Source: Streptomyces noursei ATCC 11455
GTDB lineage: Bacteria; Actinomycetota; Actinomycetes; Streptomycetales; Streptomycetaceae
Direction of reading: 5' to 3'
Assembly: GCF_001704275.1 (NCBI RefSeq)
Contig: NZ_CP011533.1
Coordinates: forward strand, 7,936,001-8,000,000
DNA: 64,000 bases
Under the pieces are notes generated by a model. That model did no database searches, was not told the DNA's origin, and saw nothing but the letters and a program-made list of their open reading frames with translations. The position numbers were made by a program, and so were the translations under genes. Positions 18,514 to 27,365 of this stretch are shown here, in pieces (positions within the stretch are counted from its first letter, which is position 1; each line of letters starts with the position of its first letter).

Positions 18514-19153
18514 CGCGGTCGGGCCGGCGCACGCCCCCTACCGCAGTTATGCGAATATGTCCGTTCTCTGGATACTCGATCCGTTTCCATCGGAATGACG
18601 GGGCGATAGCCGTGATGATTCCGGTCATTAGTGCACCGGAAGTCGAGGGCAATCATGTTCGGTTAAAACCTGGGCAACATCCCGGCCGTACTGCGGAAAC
18701 GCGAATCGGACTTCTCGGCGGGTCGGTGCGTCAGCCGGACGTTGAGTTCGGCGACCTCCAGGAAATCTGCACACCGAATGTGCAGCCGGCACACGCTTCA
18801 GGGTTTCGGGTGACACGGCCGCCCAGGTGGTCGGCGGTCTAGTTCCGGAATGCCCCATTCCGCGGGTGTCGCAACGACCCTTCGGCGGAAAAGAAACCGG
18901 AGGAGATGTGAAGATGCTTCGATCAAGCCATGGACACACGTACACGTCCGGTAATTTCGCGGCGCAGACGCGCCCGGATCGCCGCTCATCCGATTAGCAG
19001 GGAAACCCGCCCGCATGCTTTGATCCATCGCACCGCGGAAGTCGCCGGGGTTTCCCGATATCGGGGGCCGGACTGCCGTGGCCGCGGCCGGGTCACCCAC
19101 CGGACGGCCCGTTTCGCTTGTTTTTTCTTGATATTGATCCGAAGGGAAACATC
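18514..19153. promoter_or_regulatory. 640-base intergenic region upstream of the peptide precursor gene
   Basis: Less GC-rich than its surroundings, and no frame looks like a normal gene. It contains a short frame at 18914-18997 with a good ribosome site (listed separately). The last 50 bases before the precursor hold a T-rich tract near 19120-19137 (TTGTTTTTTCTTGATATTG), a candidate promoter core, followed by GAAGGGA, the precursor's ribosome site. A long leader or regulatory RNA is possible. Confidence 0.4.
18914..18997 (+). CDS. Possible 27-residue peptide
   Basis: An ATG at 18914 lies 9 bases after GGAGGAG (18898-18904), one of the better ribosome sites in the window, and encodes MLRSSHGHTYTSGNFAAQTR plus seven residues, ending at TAG. 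There is no double-glycine motif, so it is not an obvious second precursor. It may be a leader peptide, a toxin-like small protein or the remnant of a larger gene. Confidence 0.25.
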   Translation: MLRSSHGHTYTSGNFAAQTRPDRRSSD

Positions 19154-19369
19154 ATGAACAACGCCCAGGTGCAGACCCAGGAAATCTCCGACGCCGACCT
19201 GGACAACGTGTCCGGTGGCCTCGTCGGCGGCGTGCTGAGCACCGTCACCACCACCGTGGGCTCGGTCGCCCCGGTCGGCGGCGTCCTCGCCACCGCCACC
19301 GGCCTGGTCCAGCAGACCACCGGCCTCGACGTCAACGGCATCGTGGGCGGCGCGACCGCCGGTCTCTGA
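19154..19369 (+). CDS. Double-glycine leader precursor peptide of an NHLM-type export locus
   Basis: 71 residues. The leader (1-22) ends IxxxxLDNVSGG, with I11, L16 and V19 at positions -12, -7 and -4 before GG21-22, the pattern cut by C39 peptidases such as the one encoded downstream. The predicted core (23-71) is 49 residues of Gly, Val, Thr, Ala and Leu, with one Asp, no Cys, Lys or Arg, and an internal repeat (VGGVLSTVT 24-32, VGGVLATAT 41-49). Without Cys it cannot form lanthionine rings, although similar Streptomyces peptides are often labelled type A2 lantipeptides. It is separated from the exporters by a terminator hairpin, which would keep the precursor more abundant than its transporters. 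Likely a secreted bacteriocin-like or self-assembling peptide. Confidence 0.82.
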   Translation: MNNAQVQTQEISDADLDNVSGGLVGGVLSTVTTTVGSVAPVGGVLATATGLVQQTTGLDVNGIVGGATAGL

Positions 19370-19465
19370 TCCGAGCCGCCCCTGTGCCGCCGCGCGGCAC
19401 GGTCGGCGACGAACGGTCGTGACGGCAGTCGGCGCCCCCTCCCTGTCGATCTGCCGTACCGCGTG

Positions 19466-19501
19466 CCCCGGACAACCCGGTTCCGGCCGGGTTGTCCGGG
19501 G
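19466..19501 (+). terminator. 15-bp perfect hairpin between precursor and exporter genes
   Basis: Arms 19466-19480 and 19487-19501 are exact inverted repeats around TTCCGG. It lies between the precursor stop (19369) and the HlyD-like gene (19601), all on one strand, so it probably acts as a partial terminator that sets the precursor-to-transporter ratio. Confidence 0.75.
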
Positions 19502-19600
19502 CACCCGGCTGTTCGCCGCCGGGAAACCGTCACCGGATCTCCGGCGGCGGTACACTCCCGCTACTCCCGTACCAGCCCCTGCAGTTGAGGGAAGAGTGTC

Positions 19601-20407
19601 GTGCAGTTCCGCCAACAGGCCCTTTCCAAGCTGCAATCGCCCGAGGAGCTCGACCTGCCGGTGCGCTTCGCCCGCCCCCAGGGCTGGCTGGTGCTGACCG
19701 TCACCGTCCTCGTCATGATCGCCGCGACCGTCTGGGCGGTCACCGGCACGGTCTCCGCCACCCTCACCGCCCCCGGCATCCTCACCCACGGCCGCGGCAG
19801 CTACGTCTTGCAGAGCCCGGTCGCCGGACAGGTCACCGCGGTCCTCGCCGAGGAGGGCCAACCGGTCGCCGCCGGCGCCCCGTTGGCGCGAATACGGACC
19901 GTGCAGGGCACCACCACCGTCGTCCGCGCGCTCGCCGCCGGCCGGCTGACCAGCCTGGTCGCCACCATCGGCGCGGTCGTCACCACCGGCGCCGACCTCG
20001 CCGCCGTGGAGCGGACCAACGGCCCCCACGACCCCCTGACGGCCACCCTCTACGTCCCGGCCACGAGTGCCGCCACCCTCCCCGCCGGCGCCGCCGTGGA
20101 CCTCACCGTCGCCTCCGCCCCCACCCAGCGGTACGGCGTGCTGCGCGGCCATGTCGCGGCCATCGGCCGCACCGCCCAGAGCCGCCAGCGGATCTCCGCG
20201 TTCCTCGGCAGCAGCCAACTCGGCGAGCAGTTCTCCCGCGCCGGCCAGCCGGTCGCGGTGCTGGTCCGGCTCGACACCGCGTCCACCGCCACCGGCTATG
20301 CCTGGTCCACTTCCGACGGCCCGCCGTTCGCCCTGGACTCGATGACCCAGGCCACCGCCGCCGTCCACCTGGCCGCGCAGCACCCGATCGATTGGCTGCT
20401 CTCGTGA
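19601..20407 (+). CDS. HlyD-like secretion adaptor of the NHLM system
   Basis: A 268-residue membrane-fusion-type adaptor: a short cytosolic N-terminus, one membrane segment (about residues 29-48, LVLTVTVLVMIAATVWAVTG) and an extracellular part with the two halves of a lipoyl/barrel-sandwich domain (VLQSPVAGQVTAVLAEEGQP and VRALAAGRLTSLVATIGAVV). It matches the NHLM secretion protein family, which accompanies two ABC exporters. GTG 19601 follows GAGGGAAG. Its stop overlaps the next start (GTGA at 20404-20407), implying translational coupling. Confidence 0.88.
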   Translation: MQFRQQALSKLQSPEELDLPVRFARPQGWLVLTVTVLVMIAATVWAVTGTVSATLTAPGILTHGRGSYVLQSPVAGQVTAVLAEEGQPVAAGAPLARIRTVQGTTTVVRALAAGRLTSLVATIGAVVTTGADLAAVERTNGPHDPLTATLYVPATSAATLPAGAAVDLTVASAPTQRYGVLRGHVAAIGRTAQSRQRISAFLGSSQLGEQFSRAGQPVAVLVRLDTASTATGYAWSTSDGPPFALDSMTQATAAVHLAAQHPIDWLLS

Positions 20408-22683
20408 CCGCACCCGACGCCGCCGCGGCACCCCCGCAGCACCTCCCGCCCGCCGGCCGCGGACGGCACCGCCCCGAGGGCGCGCCGCCCACCCGCCGCC
20501 GCAGGCCGCCGGCCGCCGCCCCCAAGGCGAAGAAGTCCGTGCGCACCCCCACCGTGCTCCAGATGGAAGCGGTGGAGTGCGGCGCCGCCTCCCTGGCGAT
20601 GGTGCTCGCCCACTACGGACGCCATGTGCCGCTGGAGGAACTGCGGATCGCCTGCGGCGTCTCCCGCGACGGCTCCCGGGCCAGCAACCTCCTCAAGGCC
20701 GCCCGCAGTTACGGCCTGTCGGCCAAGGGCATGCAGATGGAGCCGGCCGCCCTCGCCGAGGTCCAGGCACCGGCCATCCTCTTCTGGGAGTTCAACCACT
20801 ACGTCGTCTACGACGGCATGGGCCGCCGCCTCGGCCGCCGGGGCGTCCACATCAACGACCCCGACAAGGGCCGCCGCTTCGTGCCGACGGAGGACTTCGA
20901 CACCAGCTTCACCGGCGTCGCCCTGGTCTTCGAGCCCACCGAGGCGTTCCGCAAGGGCGGCCGCCGGCCCAGCGTGCGGAGCGCCCTGCCGGCCCGGCTG
21001 CGCGGCACCGCCGGCACCCTGCTGGCGGCGCTGCTCGCCAGCCTGCTGCTGGTCGGCGTCGGCGCCGCGCTGCCCGCGCTCAGCCGCACCTACATCGACA
21101 TGTTCCTGATCGGCAACCAGACCTCGCTGCTGGGGCCGCTGTTCGCCGCGATGAGCGCGATGGTGGTGCTCACCGCCGTCCTGACCGGCCTCCAGCAGGC
21201 CAACCTGCTCCGCGGCCGGATCATCTCCTCCACCCTCAGCAGCGCCCGCTTCCTGCGCCATCTGCTGCGGCTGCCGGTCACCTTCTTCTCCCAGCGCTCG
21301 CCCGCCGACCTCGTCCAGCGCCTGCAGTCCAACGACGCGGTCGCCGAGACCCTCGCCCGCGACCTGGCCGCGGCCGCCGTCGACGGCGTCGTGGTCGTCC
21401 TCTACGCGGTGCTGCTGTGGACCTACGACCCCCAGCTCACCGTCATCGGCGTGCTGATCGCGCTGCTCAACGTCGTCGCCATGCGGATCGTGGTCCGGCT
21501 GCGCGCCACCCACACCCAGAAGCTGCGCGCCGACACCGCCCGCCTGACCAACACCTCCTACACCGGCCTCCAACTCATCGAGACCATGAAGGCCACCGGC
21601 GGCGAGAACGGCTACTTCCGCCGCTGGGCCGGCCAGCACGCCACCACGCTGGAGGAGCAGCAGCGGCTCGGCGTCCCCAGCGCCTGGCTGGCGGTCGTCG
21701 CGCCCACCCTCGCCACCCTCAACAGCGCACTGATCCTGTGGATCGGCGGCCTGCGCGCCGTCGAGGGCCACATCTCCATCGGCCTGCTGGTCGCCTTCCA
21801 GGCCCTGGTGACCCGCTTCACCGCACCGATCACCCGGCTCAACGGCGTCGCCGGCCGCATACAGGACTTCGCCGCCGACGTGGCCCGCCTCAAGGACGTC
21901 GAGAGCTTCCCCGCCGACGCCCACTACTCCCGCCCGGACGCGGACGCCGGCACCCGCCGCCTCAAAGGCCACATCACCCTCGACGGCGTCACCTTCGGCT
22001 ACAGCCCGCTCGACGCCCCGCTGCTGACCGGCTTCTCCCTGGCCGTCGGCCCCGGCCGCCAGGTCGCCCTGGTCGGCGGCTCGGGCAGCGGCAAGTCCAC
22101 CGTCTCCCGGCTGATCTCCGGCCTCTACACCCCCTGGGAGGGCACGATCCGGATCGACGGACAGCGCCTCGCGGACATCCCGCGCAGCGCGCTGGCCGCC
22201 TCGGTCTCCTTCGTCGACCAGGACGTCTTCCTCTTCGAGGGCACCGTACGGGACAACGTCGCGCTGTGGGACCCCTCCATCCCGGACGACGCGGTGATCG
22301 CCGCCCTCCAGGACGCCGCCCTCTACGACGACGTCATCGCCCGCCGCCCCGACGGCATCCACAGCCGCGTCGAACAGGACGGCCGCAACTTCTCCGGCGG
22401 CCAGCGGCAGCGCCTGGAGATCGCCCGGGCGCTGGTCCGGCGCCCCAGCATCCTCGTCCTCGACGAGGTCACCAGCGCCCTCGACGCCGGGACCGAGGCG
22501 GTCATCATGGACAACCTGCGGCGCCGCGGCTGCGCCTGCGTCATCATCGCCCACCGGCTGAGCACCGTCCGCGACAGCGACGAGATCGTGGTGCTCGACC
22601 ACGGCACGGTCGTCGAACGCGGCCGGCACGAGGAACTGGTCGCCGCCGGGGGCGCCTACGCCGAGCTGGTCAAGGAGCACTGA
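20404..22683 (+). CDS. NHLM-type peptidase-containing ABC exporter (C39-TMD-NBD)
   Basis: A 759-residue exporter that cleaves the double-glycine leader and exports the core. A C39 peptidase domain (about 47-175) carries the catalytic triad C59 (MEAVECGAASL), H132 (FNHYVVYDG) and D152 (NDPDKG). A six-helix ABC membrane domain follows (about 200-500), then a nucleotide-binding domain (about 515-755) with Walker A GGSGSGKST, signature SGGQRQR and Walker B ILVLDE. The N-terminal 45 residues are a Pro/Arg-rich extension of unknown use. The intact triad and the adjacent precursor argue for an active processing exporter. Confidence 0.92.
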   Translation: MTAPDAAAAPPQHLPPAGRGRHRPEGAPPTRRRRPPAAAPKAKKSVRTPTVLQMEAVECGAASLAMVLAHYGRHVPLEELRIACGVSRDGSRASNLLKAARSYGLSAKGMQMEPAALAEVQAPAILFWEFNHYVVYDGMGRRLGRRGVHINDPDKGRRFVPTEDFDTSFTGVALVFEPTEAFRKGGRRPSVRSALPARLRGTAGTLLAALLASLLLVGVGAALPALSRTYIDMFLIGNQTSLLGPLFAAMSAMVVLTAVLTGLQQANLLRGRIISSTLSSARFLRHLLRLPVTFFSQRSPADLVQRLQSNDAVAETLARDLAAAAVDGVVVVLYAVLLWTYDPQLTVIGVLIALLNVVAMRIVVRLRATHTQKLRADTARLTNTSYTGLQLIETMKATGGENGYFRRWAGQHATTLEEQQRLGVPSAWLAVVAPTLATLNSALILWIGGLRAVEGHISIGLLVAFQALVTRFTAPITRLNGVAGRIQDFAADVARLKDVESFPADAHYSRPDADAGTRRLKGHITLDGVTFGYSPLDAPLLTGFSLAVGPGRQVALVGGSGSGKSTVSRLISGLYTPWEGTIRIDGQRLADIPRSALAASVSFVDQDVFLFEGTVRDNVALWDPSIPDDAVIAALQDAALYDDVIARRPDGIHSRVEQDGRNFSGGQRQRLEIARALVRRPSILVLDEVTSALDAGTEAVIMDNLRRRGCACVIIAHRLSTVRDSDEIVVLDHGTVVERGRHEELVAAGGAYAELVKEH

Positions 22684-22684
22684 C

Positions 22685-25585
22685 GTGGCATCCGTACACC
22701 CGTCCCCGGACGCGGGATCCGCCACGCAGCCGGCCGCACCGGCCGCGGATCCGCACGGCGTCGACGCGGTCACGCACGCCCTGGGCGGCCTCGGCACCCC
22801 CGTCGACCGCGCCGGGCTGCGCGACGTCCCCCTCGAAGGCCCGCACGTGCTGTGGCTGGTCACCGGCGGCACCCTCGACCTGTTCGCGGTGGACGCCGGT
22901 CAGGAAGGCCACTGGCACTTCCTCGGCCGCCTCGAAGCCGGCACCCTGCTGCTCGGGCCCGTCCAAGGCCCCCAGCACACCCTCGTCGGCCGCCCCTCCT
23001 CGCACTGCGGACTGCGCCGGATCGCCCTGCGCGAACTGCCCCGCGCCGACCACGGCGACCAGGGCGCGTACGGGCACGAGGGCACCTTCGGACCCGACGA
23101 CACCTACGGCGGGCAGCCGGCCACCCCCCTGGAGCACGCCTTCGCGCTCGGCACCGCGCGCGGTCTGGGCGTGCTGTTCGAGGCGCCGTTGGACGGCCGG
23201 CCCAGCGACGAAGCGGTCGCCGACGACGACGTCCTGTGGATGCCGGTGCCGTCCGGCAGCGTCCAGTACGGCGCCTCCTACAGCGCCGAGGCCGCCGCCG
23301 ACCTGCTCGTCGACGCGGCGCTGTGGCAGCGGATGGTCAACCAGCAGTACCGGCTGCTGTCCGCCGTCGACCGCTGGATCGAGCAGTTGGAGCGCGCCCA
23401 CGAGGACCGCGCGGCGGCCGGCATCAAGGCCGGCGAGGCCGTCCGGGAACGCGCCGACCAGGCACTGCTGGCGTCCATCGGCAAGGACCGCTCCGGACGC
23501 GCCGCCGCGGGCCGCGACCGGGCCGGCGACGACCTGACCTTCGCGGTCTGCCGGAAGGTCGCCGGGGCCGCCGGCATCGTGCTCACCGAACCGCCCAAGG
23601 GCGCCGCCGCCGGCGACCGGATCAGCCCCGTCGAACGGATCGCCCTCGCCTCCCGGATCCGCACCCGCGCGGTCCGCCTCGACGGCCGCTGGTGGCGCAC
23701 CGACGCCGGGCCCCTGGTGGGCCACCGCGCCAAGTCCGGTGCCCCGGTGGCGCTGTTGTGGCGGCGCGGCCGGTACGAGGCGGTCAATCCCGCCTCCGGG
23801 CTGCGGATCCGGATCGGCAAGGACACCGCCGACGAGTTCGAGCCGCACGCGGTGATGTTCTACCGGCCACTGCCCGAACGCCGGCTCACGCTGTGGCGGC
23901 TGATGCGCTTCAGCCTCCGCGGGAACCGCGCCGACCTGCGCAACCTCGCCCTGAGCGGACTGGTGACGGTCGCCCTCGGCGCCCTCGTCCCGATCGCCAC
24001 CGGCAAGGTCCTCGGCGTCTACGTACCGGCCGCCGCCCGCGGCCCGATCGTCCAGGTCGCACTCGCCGTCATCATCGCCGGCGTGGTCGCGGCGGCCTTC
24101 ACCCTGCTGCAGAACCTCACCGTGCTGCGCATCGAGGGCCGGATCGAGAGCGTCCTCCAACCGGCCGTCTGGGACCGGCTGCTGCGCCTGCCGACGAAGT
24201 TCTTCGCCGGCCGCTCCACCGGTGAACTGGCCAGTGCCGCCATGGGCATCAGCGCCATCCGCCAGGTGCTGGCCGGCGTCGGGCCGGTGGCCGTGCAGGC
24301 CGCCACGGTCGGCGCGGTCAACCTCGTGCTGCTGCTCCTCTACAGCGTGCCGCTGGCGCTCGCCGCGCTCGCCGTGCTGTTCGTCATCGGCGCGGTGTTC
24401 CTCGTCCTGGGCCTGTGGGAACTGCGCTGGCAGCGCCGGTTGATCACGCTCGGCAACAAGCTCAACAACCGGGTGTTCCAGACCCTGCGCGGGCTGCCCA
24501 AACTGCGGGTCGCGGCGGCGGAGTCCTTCGCCTACGCGGCCTGGGCCCGGGAGTTCGCCCGCTCCCGGGAGCTCCAGCAGAAGGCCGGCCGGATCAAGAA
24601 CCTCACCGCCGTGCTCAACGCCGTCTACCTCCCGCTCTGTTCCCTCGCGCTGTTCGTGCTGCTGGCCGGCCCGGCCCGCGGCACCCTGTCCGCCGGCGCC
24701 TTCCTGACCTTCAACACCTCGGTGACCATGCTGCTCACCTCGGTCACCCAGATCACCGGCGCGCTCGTCTCGGCCGCCGCGGCGCTGCCGATGTTCGAGC
24801 AGATCAAGCCGGTGCTGGACGAGGCACCCGAGGTCCGCGGCGGCAGCTCCCAACCCGGTGTGCTCTCCGGCGCCATCGAGGCCCGCAAACTCTCCTTCCG
24901 CTACAGCGAGGACGGTCCGCTCGTCCTCGACGACGTCTCCCTCCAGGTGCGGCCCGGCGAGTTCGTGGCGATCGTGGGCCCGAGCGGCTGCGGCAAGTCG
25001 ACCCTGCTGCGCCTGCTCATCGGCTTCGACCGGCCGTCCGGGGGCAGCGTCCTGTACGACGGCCAGGACCTCGGCGCGCTCGACCAGGCGGCCGTCCGCC
25101 GGCAGTGCGGCGTGGTGCTGCAGAACGCCCAGCCGCTCACCGGCTCGATCCTCGACTGCATCTGCGGCGCCGAGGCGTTCACCCAGGAAGAGGTCTGGGC
25201 GGCGGCCGAAATGGCCGGGCTGGCCGAGGACATCAAGCGGATGCCGATGGGGCTGCACACCATGATCTCCGGCGGCGGTGCCATCTCGGGCGGCCAGCGG
25301 CAGCGGCTGATGATCGCCCAGGCGATGGTCCGCCGCCCGCGGATCCTCTTCTTCGACGAGGCCACCAGCGCCCTGGACAACGAGACCCAGCGGATCGTCA
25401 TCGACAGCACCCGCGCGCTCAGCGCCAGTCGCGTGGTCATCGCGCACCGCCTGTCCACCGTGCTCGACGCCGACCGGGTCCTGGTCATGGCCGACGGCCG
25501 GATCGTCGAGCAGGGCGCCCCCGCCGCACTCCTCGCCGACACCGGCGGCCGGCTGCACGACCTGGTACGCCGTCAGATGGCCTGA
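22685..25585 (+). CDS. Second NHLM-system ABC exporter (no peptidase domain)
   Basis: 966 residues. The first 400 or so form the NHLM-specific cytosolic region; its start (GLGTPVDRAGLRDVPLEGPH, with beta-strand periodicity) resembles a cyclic-nucleotide-binding-like fold. An ABC membrane domain (about 410-700) and a nucleotide-binding domain (about 720-960) follow, with Walker A GPSGCGKST, signature ISGGQRQR and Walker B ILFFDEATSALD. This is the standard second transporter of NHLM clusters, thought to pair with the peptidase-containing one. GTG 22685 begins one base after the upstream stop, with AAGGAG inside the previous gene, so the two are coupled. Confidence 0.9.
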   Translation: MASVHPSPDAGSATQPAAPAADPHGVDAVTHALGGLGTPVDRAGLRDVPLEGPHVLWLVTGGTLDLFAVDAGQEGHWHFLGRLEAGTLLLGPVQGPQHTLVGRPSSHCGLRRIALRELPRADHGDQGAYGHEGTFGPDDTYGGQPATPLEHAFALGTARGLGVLFEAPLDGRPSDEAVADDDVLWMPVPSGSVQYGASYSAEAAADLLVDAALWQRMVNQQYRLLSAVDRWIEQLERAHEDRAAAGIKAGEAVRERADQALLASIGKDRSGRAAAGRDRAGDDLTFAVCRKVAGAAGIVLTEPPKGAAAGDRISPVERIALASRIRTRAVRLDGRWWRTDAGPLVGHRAKSGAPVALLWRRGRYEAVNPASGLRIRIGKDTADEFEPHAVMFYRPLPERRLTLWRLMRFSLRGNRADLRNLALSGLVTVALGALVPIATGKVLGVYVPAAARGPIVQVALAVIIAGVVAAAFTLLQNLTVLRIEGRIESVLQPAVWDRLLRLPTKFFAGRSTGELASAAMGISAIRQVLAGVGPVAVQAATVGAVNLVLLLLYSVPLALAALAVLFVIGAVFLVLGLWELRWQRRLITLGNKLNNRVFQTLRGLPKLRVAAAESFAYAAWAREFARSRELQQKAGRIKNLTAVLNAVYLPLCSLALFVLLAGPARGTLSAGAFLTFNTSVTMLLTSVTQITGALVSAAAALPMFEQIKPVLDEAPEVRGGSSQPGVLSGAIEARKLSFRYSEDGPLVLDDVSLQVRPGEFVAIVGPSGCGKSTLLRLLIGFDRPSGGSVLYDGQDLGALDQAAVRRQCGVVLQNAQPLTGSILDCICGAEAFTQEEVWAAAEMAGLAEDIKRMPMGLHTMISGGGAISGGQRQRLMIAQAMVRRPRILFFDEATSALDNETQRIVIDSTRALSASRVVIAHRLSTVLDADRVLVMADGRIVEQGAPAALLADTGGRLHDLVRRQMA

Positions 25586-25692
25586 CCGCGCCCCGGCCGC
25601 CGGCCGCCGGCCGCCGGACCGGCCATTCCCGGGATCCCCGCGATCCGCCACATATCGTGCGAGGCACTGCACAGTGGTGGATGGAGGACGAG

Positions 25693-26151
25693 ATGCCCCA
25701 GGTCGAGCACCTGTTCGACGCCCTGCCCGCGGACCGGCGCCGCCGGCTGACCGAGCTCGGCCACGAGGTGTCGCTGCCCCGCGCCACCCGCCTCTTCGAG
25801 GAGGGCCGCCGGGCCGACCGGTTCTGGATCATCCGCTCCGGCCAGATCGCACTCGACCAGCGGGTCCCCGGCCGCCAGGCCGCCGTCGTCGAGACCCTCG
25901 GCCGGGGCGAGGTCCTGGGCTGGTCCTGGCTGTTCCCGCCCTACCTCTGGCACTTCGGCGCGGAGACCGTCGGCCACGTCGACGCCCTGGAGTTCGACGC
26001 CCCCCTCGTCCGCGCCCTGTGCGAGGACGACCCCATCCTGGGCCGCGCCGTCTACCGCTACGTCGCCGAGACCGTCGCCGAACGCCTCCACGGCACCCGC
26101 ACCCGTCTCCTCGACCTCTACGGCCCCCAGGGCGGCACCGCCGGGCCGTGA
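25693..26151 (+). CDS. Cyclic nucleotide-binding-domain protein without DNA-binding domain
   Basis: A 152-residue protein consisting almost only of a CRP-like beta-roll (LFDALPADRRRRLTELGHEV, FWIIRSGQIALDQRVPG, LGRGEVLGWSWLFPP) plus the dimer helix (GRAVYRYVAETVAERLHGTR). A helix-turn-helix is missing. ATG 25693 follows GGAGG with 5-base spacing; the in-frame ATG at 25681 overlaps that site and is less likely. Because it lies 107 bases behind the exporters, it may regulate them by protein contact or belong to the export machinery. Confidence 0.8.
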   Translation: MPQVEHLFDALPADRRRRLTELGHEVSLPRATRLFEEGRRADRFWIIRSGQIALDQRVPGRQAAVVETLGRGEVLGWSWLFPPYLWHFGAETVGHVDALEFDAPLVRALCEDDPILGRAVYRYVAETVAERLHGTRTRLLDLYGPQGGTAGP

Positions 26152-26285
26152 CCGCGACCCGCGGGACGACCTGTGCGTTCCCGGGAACCGGAGGCGGCGC
26201 GCGCCCGACTACCTGTGCCGGGCCACGAGGGTGGCCCACGGCCGGCGGACCGGCCGGAGCGTCACAGTGGTAGGGGAGAAGACCC

Positions 26286-27365
26286 ATGCGCCCAAGGAAG
26301 TGGTGCGGACTCGCGATGGTCGTCGCGCTGACCGCCACGGCGTGCAGCGGAGGCGGCGGCGAGCGCGGCACGGCAGCGGACGTCGGCCCGCCGGGCCGCG
26401 ACGGCTTCCCCGTGAAGGTCGCCGACTGCAAGGGCGTCGAGACCACCTTCGCCGCCCCGCCGCACAAGATCGTCACCAGCAACGCCGCCGCCCTGGAGAT
26501 GCTGCTGCGGCTGGGCGTCGGCGACCGCGTCATCGGCACCGGATTCCCGCCCGGCAAGGGGACCCTGCCGGGCGACCTCGGCGCCCGGGCCGCCAAGGTG
26601 CCGGTGCTCGGGAAGGCCGTCATCCCGAAGGAGAAGCTGCTGGGCTCCGGCGCCGACCTCTACATCGACACCTTCGCCTCCATGGGCGGGATGGGTGGGA
26701 TGGGTGGGATGGGCGACGCCCCGACGGAGGAGGAGTTCGCGGCGGCCGGCATCCGCCACATCTACCTGGCGTCCACCGCCTGCGCCTCCATGGCCAAGGG
26801 GCCGCAGCGCGACCTGTCCGGCGTCGAGGGCGACCTCACCCGGCTGGGCGCCGTCACCGGCACCGCGCAGCGGGCCCGGGAACTCGTCGCCGGCATGCGG
26901 GCCAAGGTCGCCGCCGTCCGCACCGCGCTGGCGGACGTCCCGGAGGGCAAGCGCCCCGGCTACTTCTTCTTCGACTTCGACGCCGGGACCAAGCAGCCGA
27001 TGGCCCTGTGCGGCAAGCAGGTCGCCAACGCGGTGCTCACCCAGGCCGGCGCCCGCAACGTCTTCGCCGACTGCGACGGGGACTTCAAGCCGGTCTCCTG
27101 GGAGGACGTGGTCGCCAAGAACCCCGACTGGATCCAGCTGGGCATCCGCGACCGCGGCGACGCGGCGGCCAACGCGCAGGCGTACGACCAGGCCGCCCAG
27201 TTCCTGCGGACCTTCCCCGCGACCAAGGACCTGGCGGCCGTCCGCGACGGCAGGTTCCTGCGCATCGGCTCCGAGCGCACCACCCTCCCCGGCACCCGCA
27301 CCGCGGACACCGTCGAGGAGATCGCGCACACCCTGTACCCCGCGCGCTTCAAGGCGGCGCGCTAG
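26286..27365 (+). CDS. Substrate-binding lipoprotein of a FecB/BtuF-type ABC importer
   Basis: 359 residues with a lipoprotein signal: positive start, hydrophobic stretch and lipobox ending C20 (ALTATAC). The mature part is the TroA/FecB fold (HKIVTSNAAALEMLLRLGVG, then SWEDVVAKNPDWIQLG). Two unusual traits: a Met-Gly repeat (MGGMGGMGGMGD, residues 133-144) in a loop, and extra cysteines (DCKG, STACASM, LCGKQ, DCDGD). Class members bind iron-siderophores, haem, cobalamin or, in the actinobacterial subfamily proposed for F420-0, a flavin-like precursor. Operon with the next two genes (the permease start shares the G of the TAG stop). Confidence 0.88.
   Translation: MRPRKWCGLAMVVALTATACSGGGGERGTAADVGPPGRDGFPVKVADCKGVETTFAAPPHKIVTSNAAALEMLLRLGVGDRVIGTGFPPGKGTLPGDLGARAAKVPVLGKAVIPKEKLLGSGADLYIDTFASMGGMGGMGGMGDAPTEEEFAAAGIRHIYLASTACASMAKGPQRDLSGVEGDLTRLGAVTGTAQRARELVAGMRAKVAAVRTALADVPEGKRPGYFFFDFDAGTKQPMALCGKQVANAVLTQAGARNVFADCDGDFKPVSWEDVVAKNPDWIQLGIRDRGDAAANAQAYDQAAQFLRTFPATKDLAAVRDGRFLRIGSERTTLPGTRTADTVEEIAHTLYPARFKAAR

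Noticed and set aside
19154..19369. Precursor as a lanthipeptide
   Set aside because: No Cys in the core and no LanM, LanB/C or LanKC gene nearby; only the double-glycine leader is shared.
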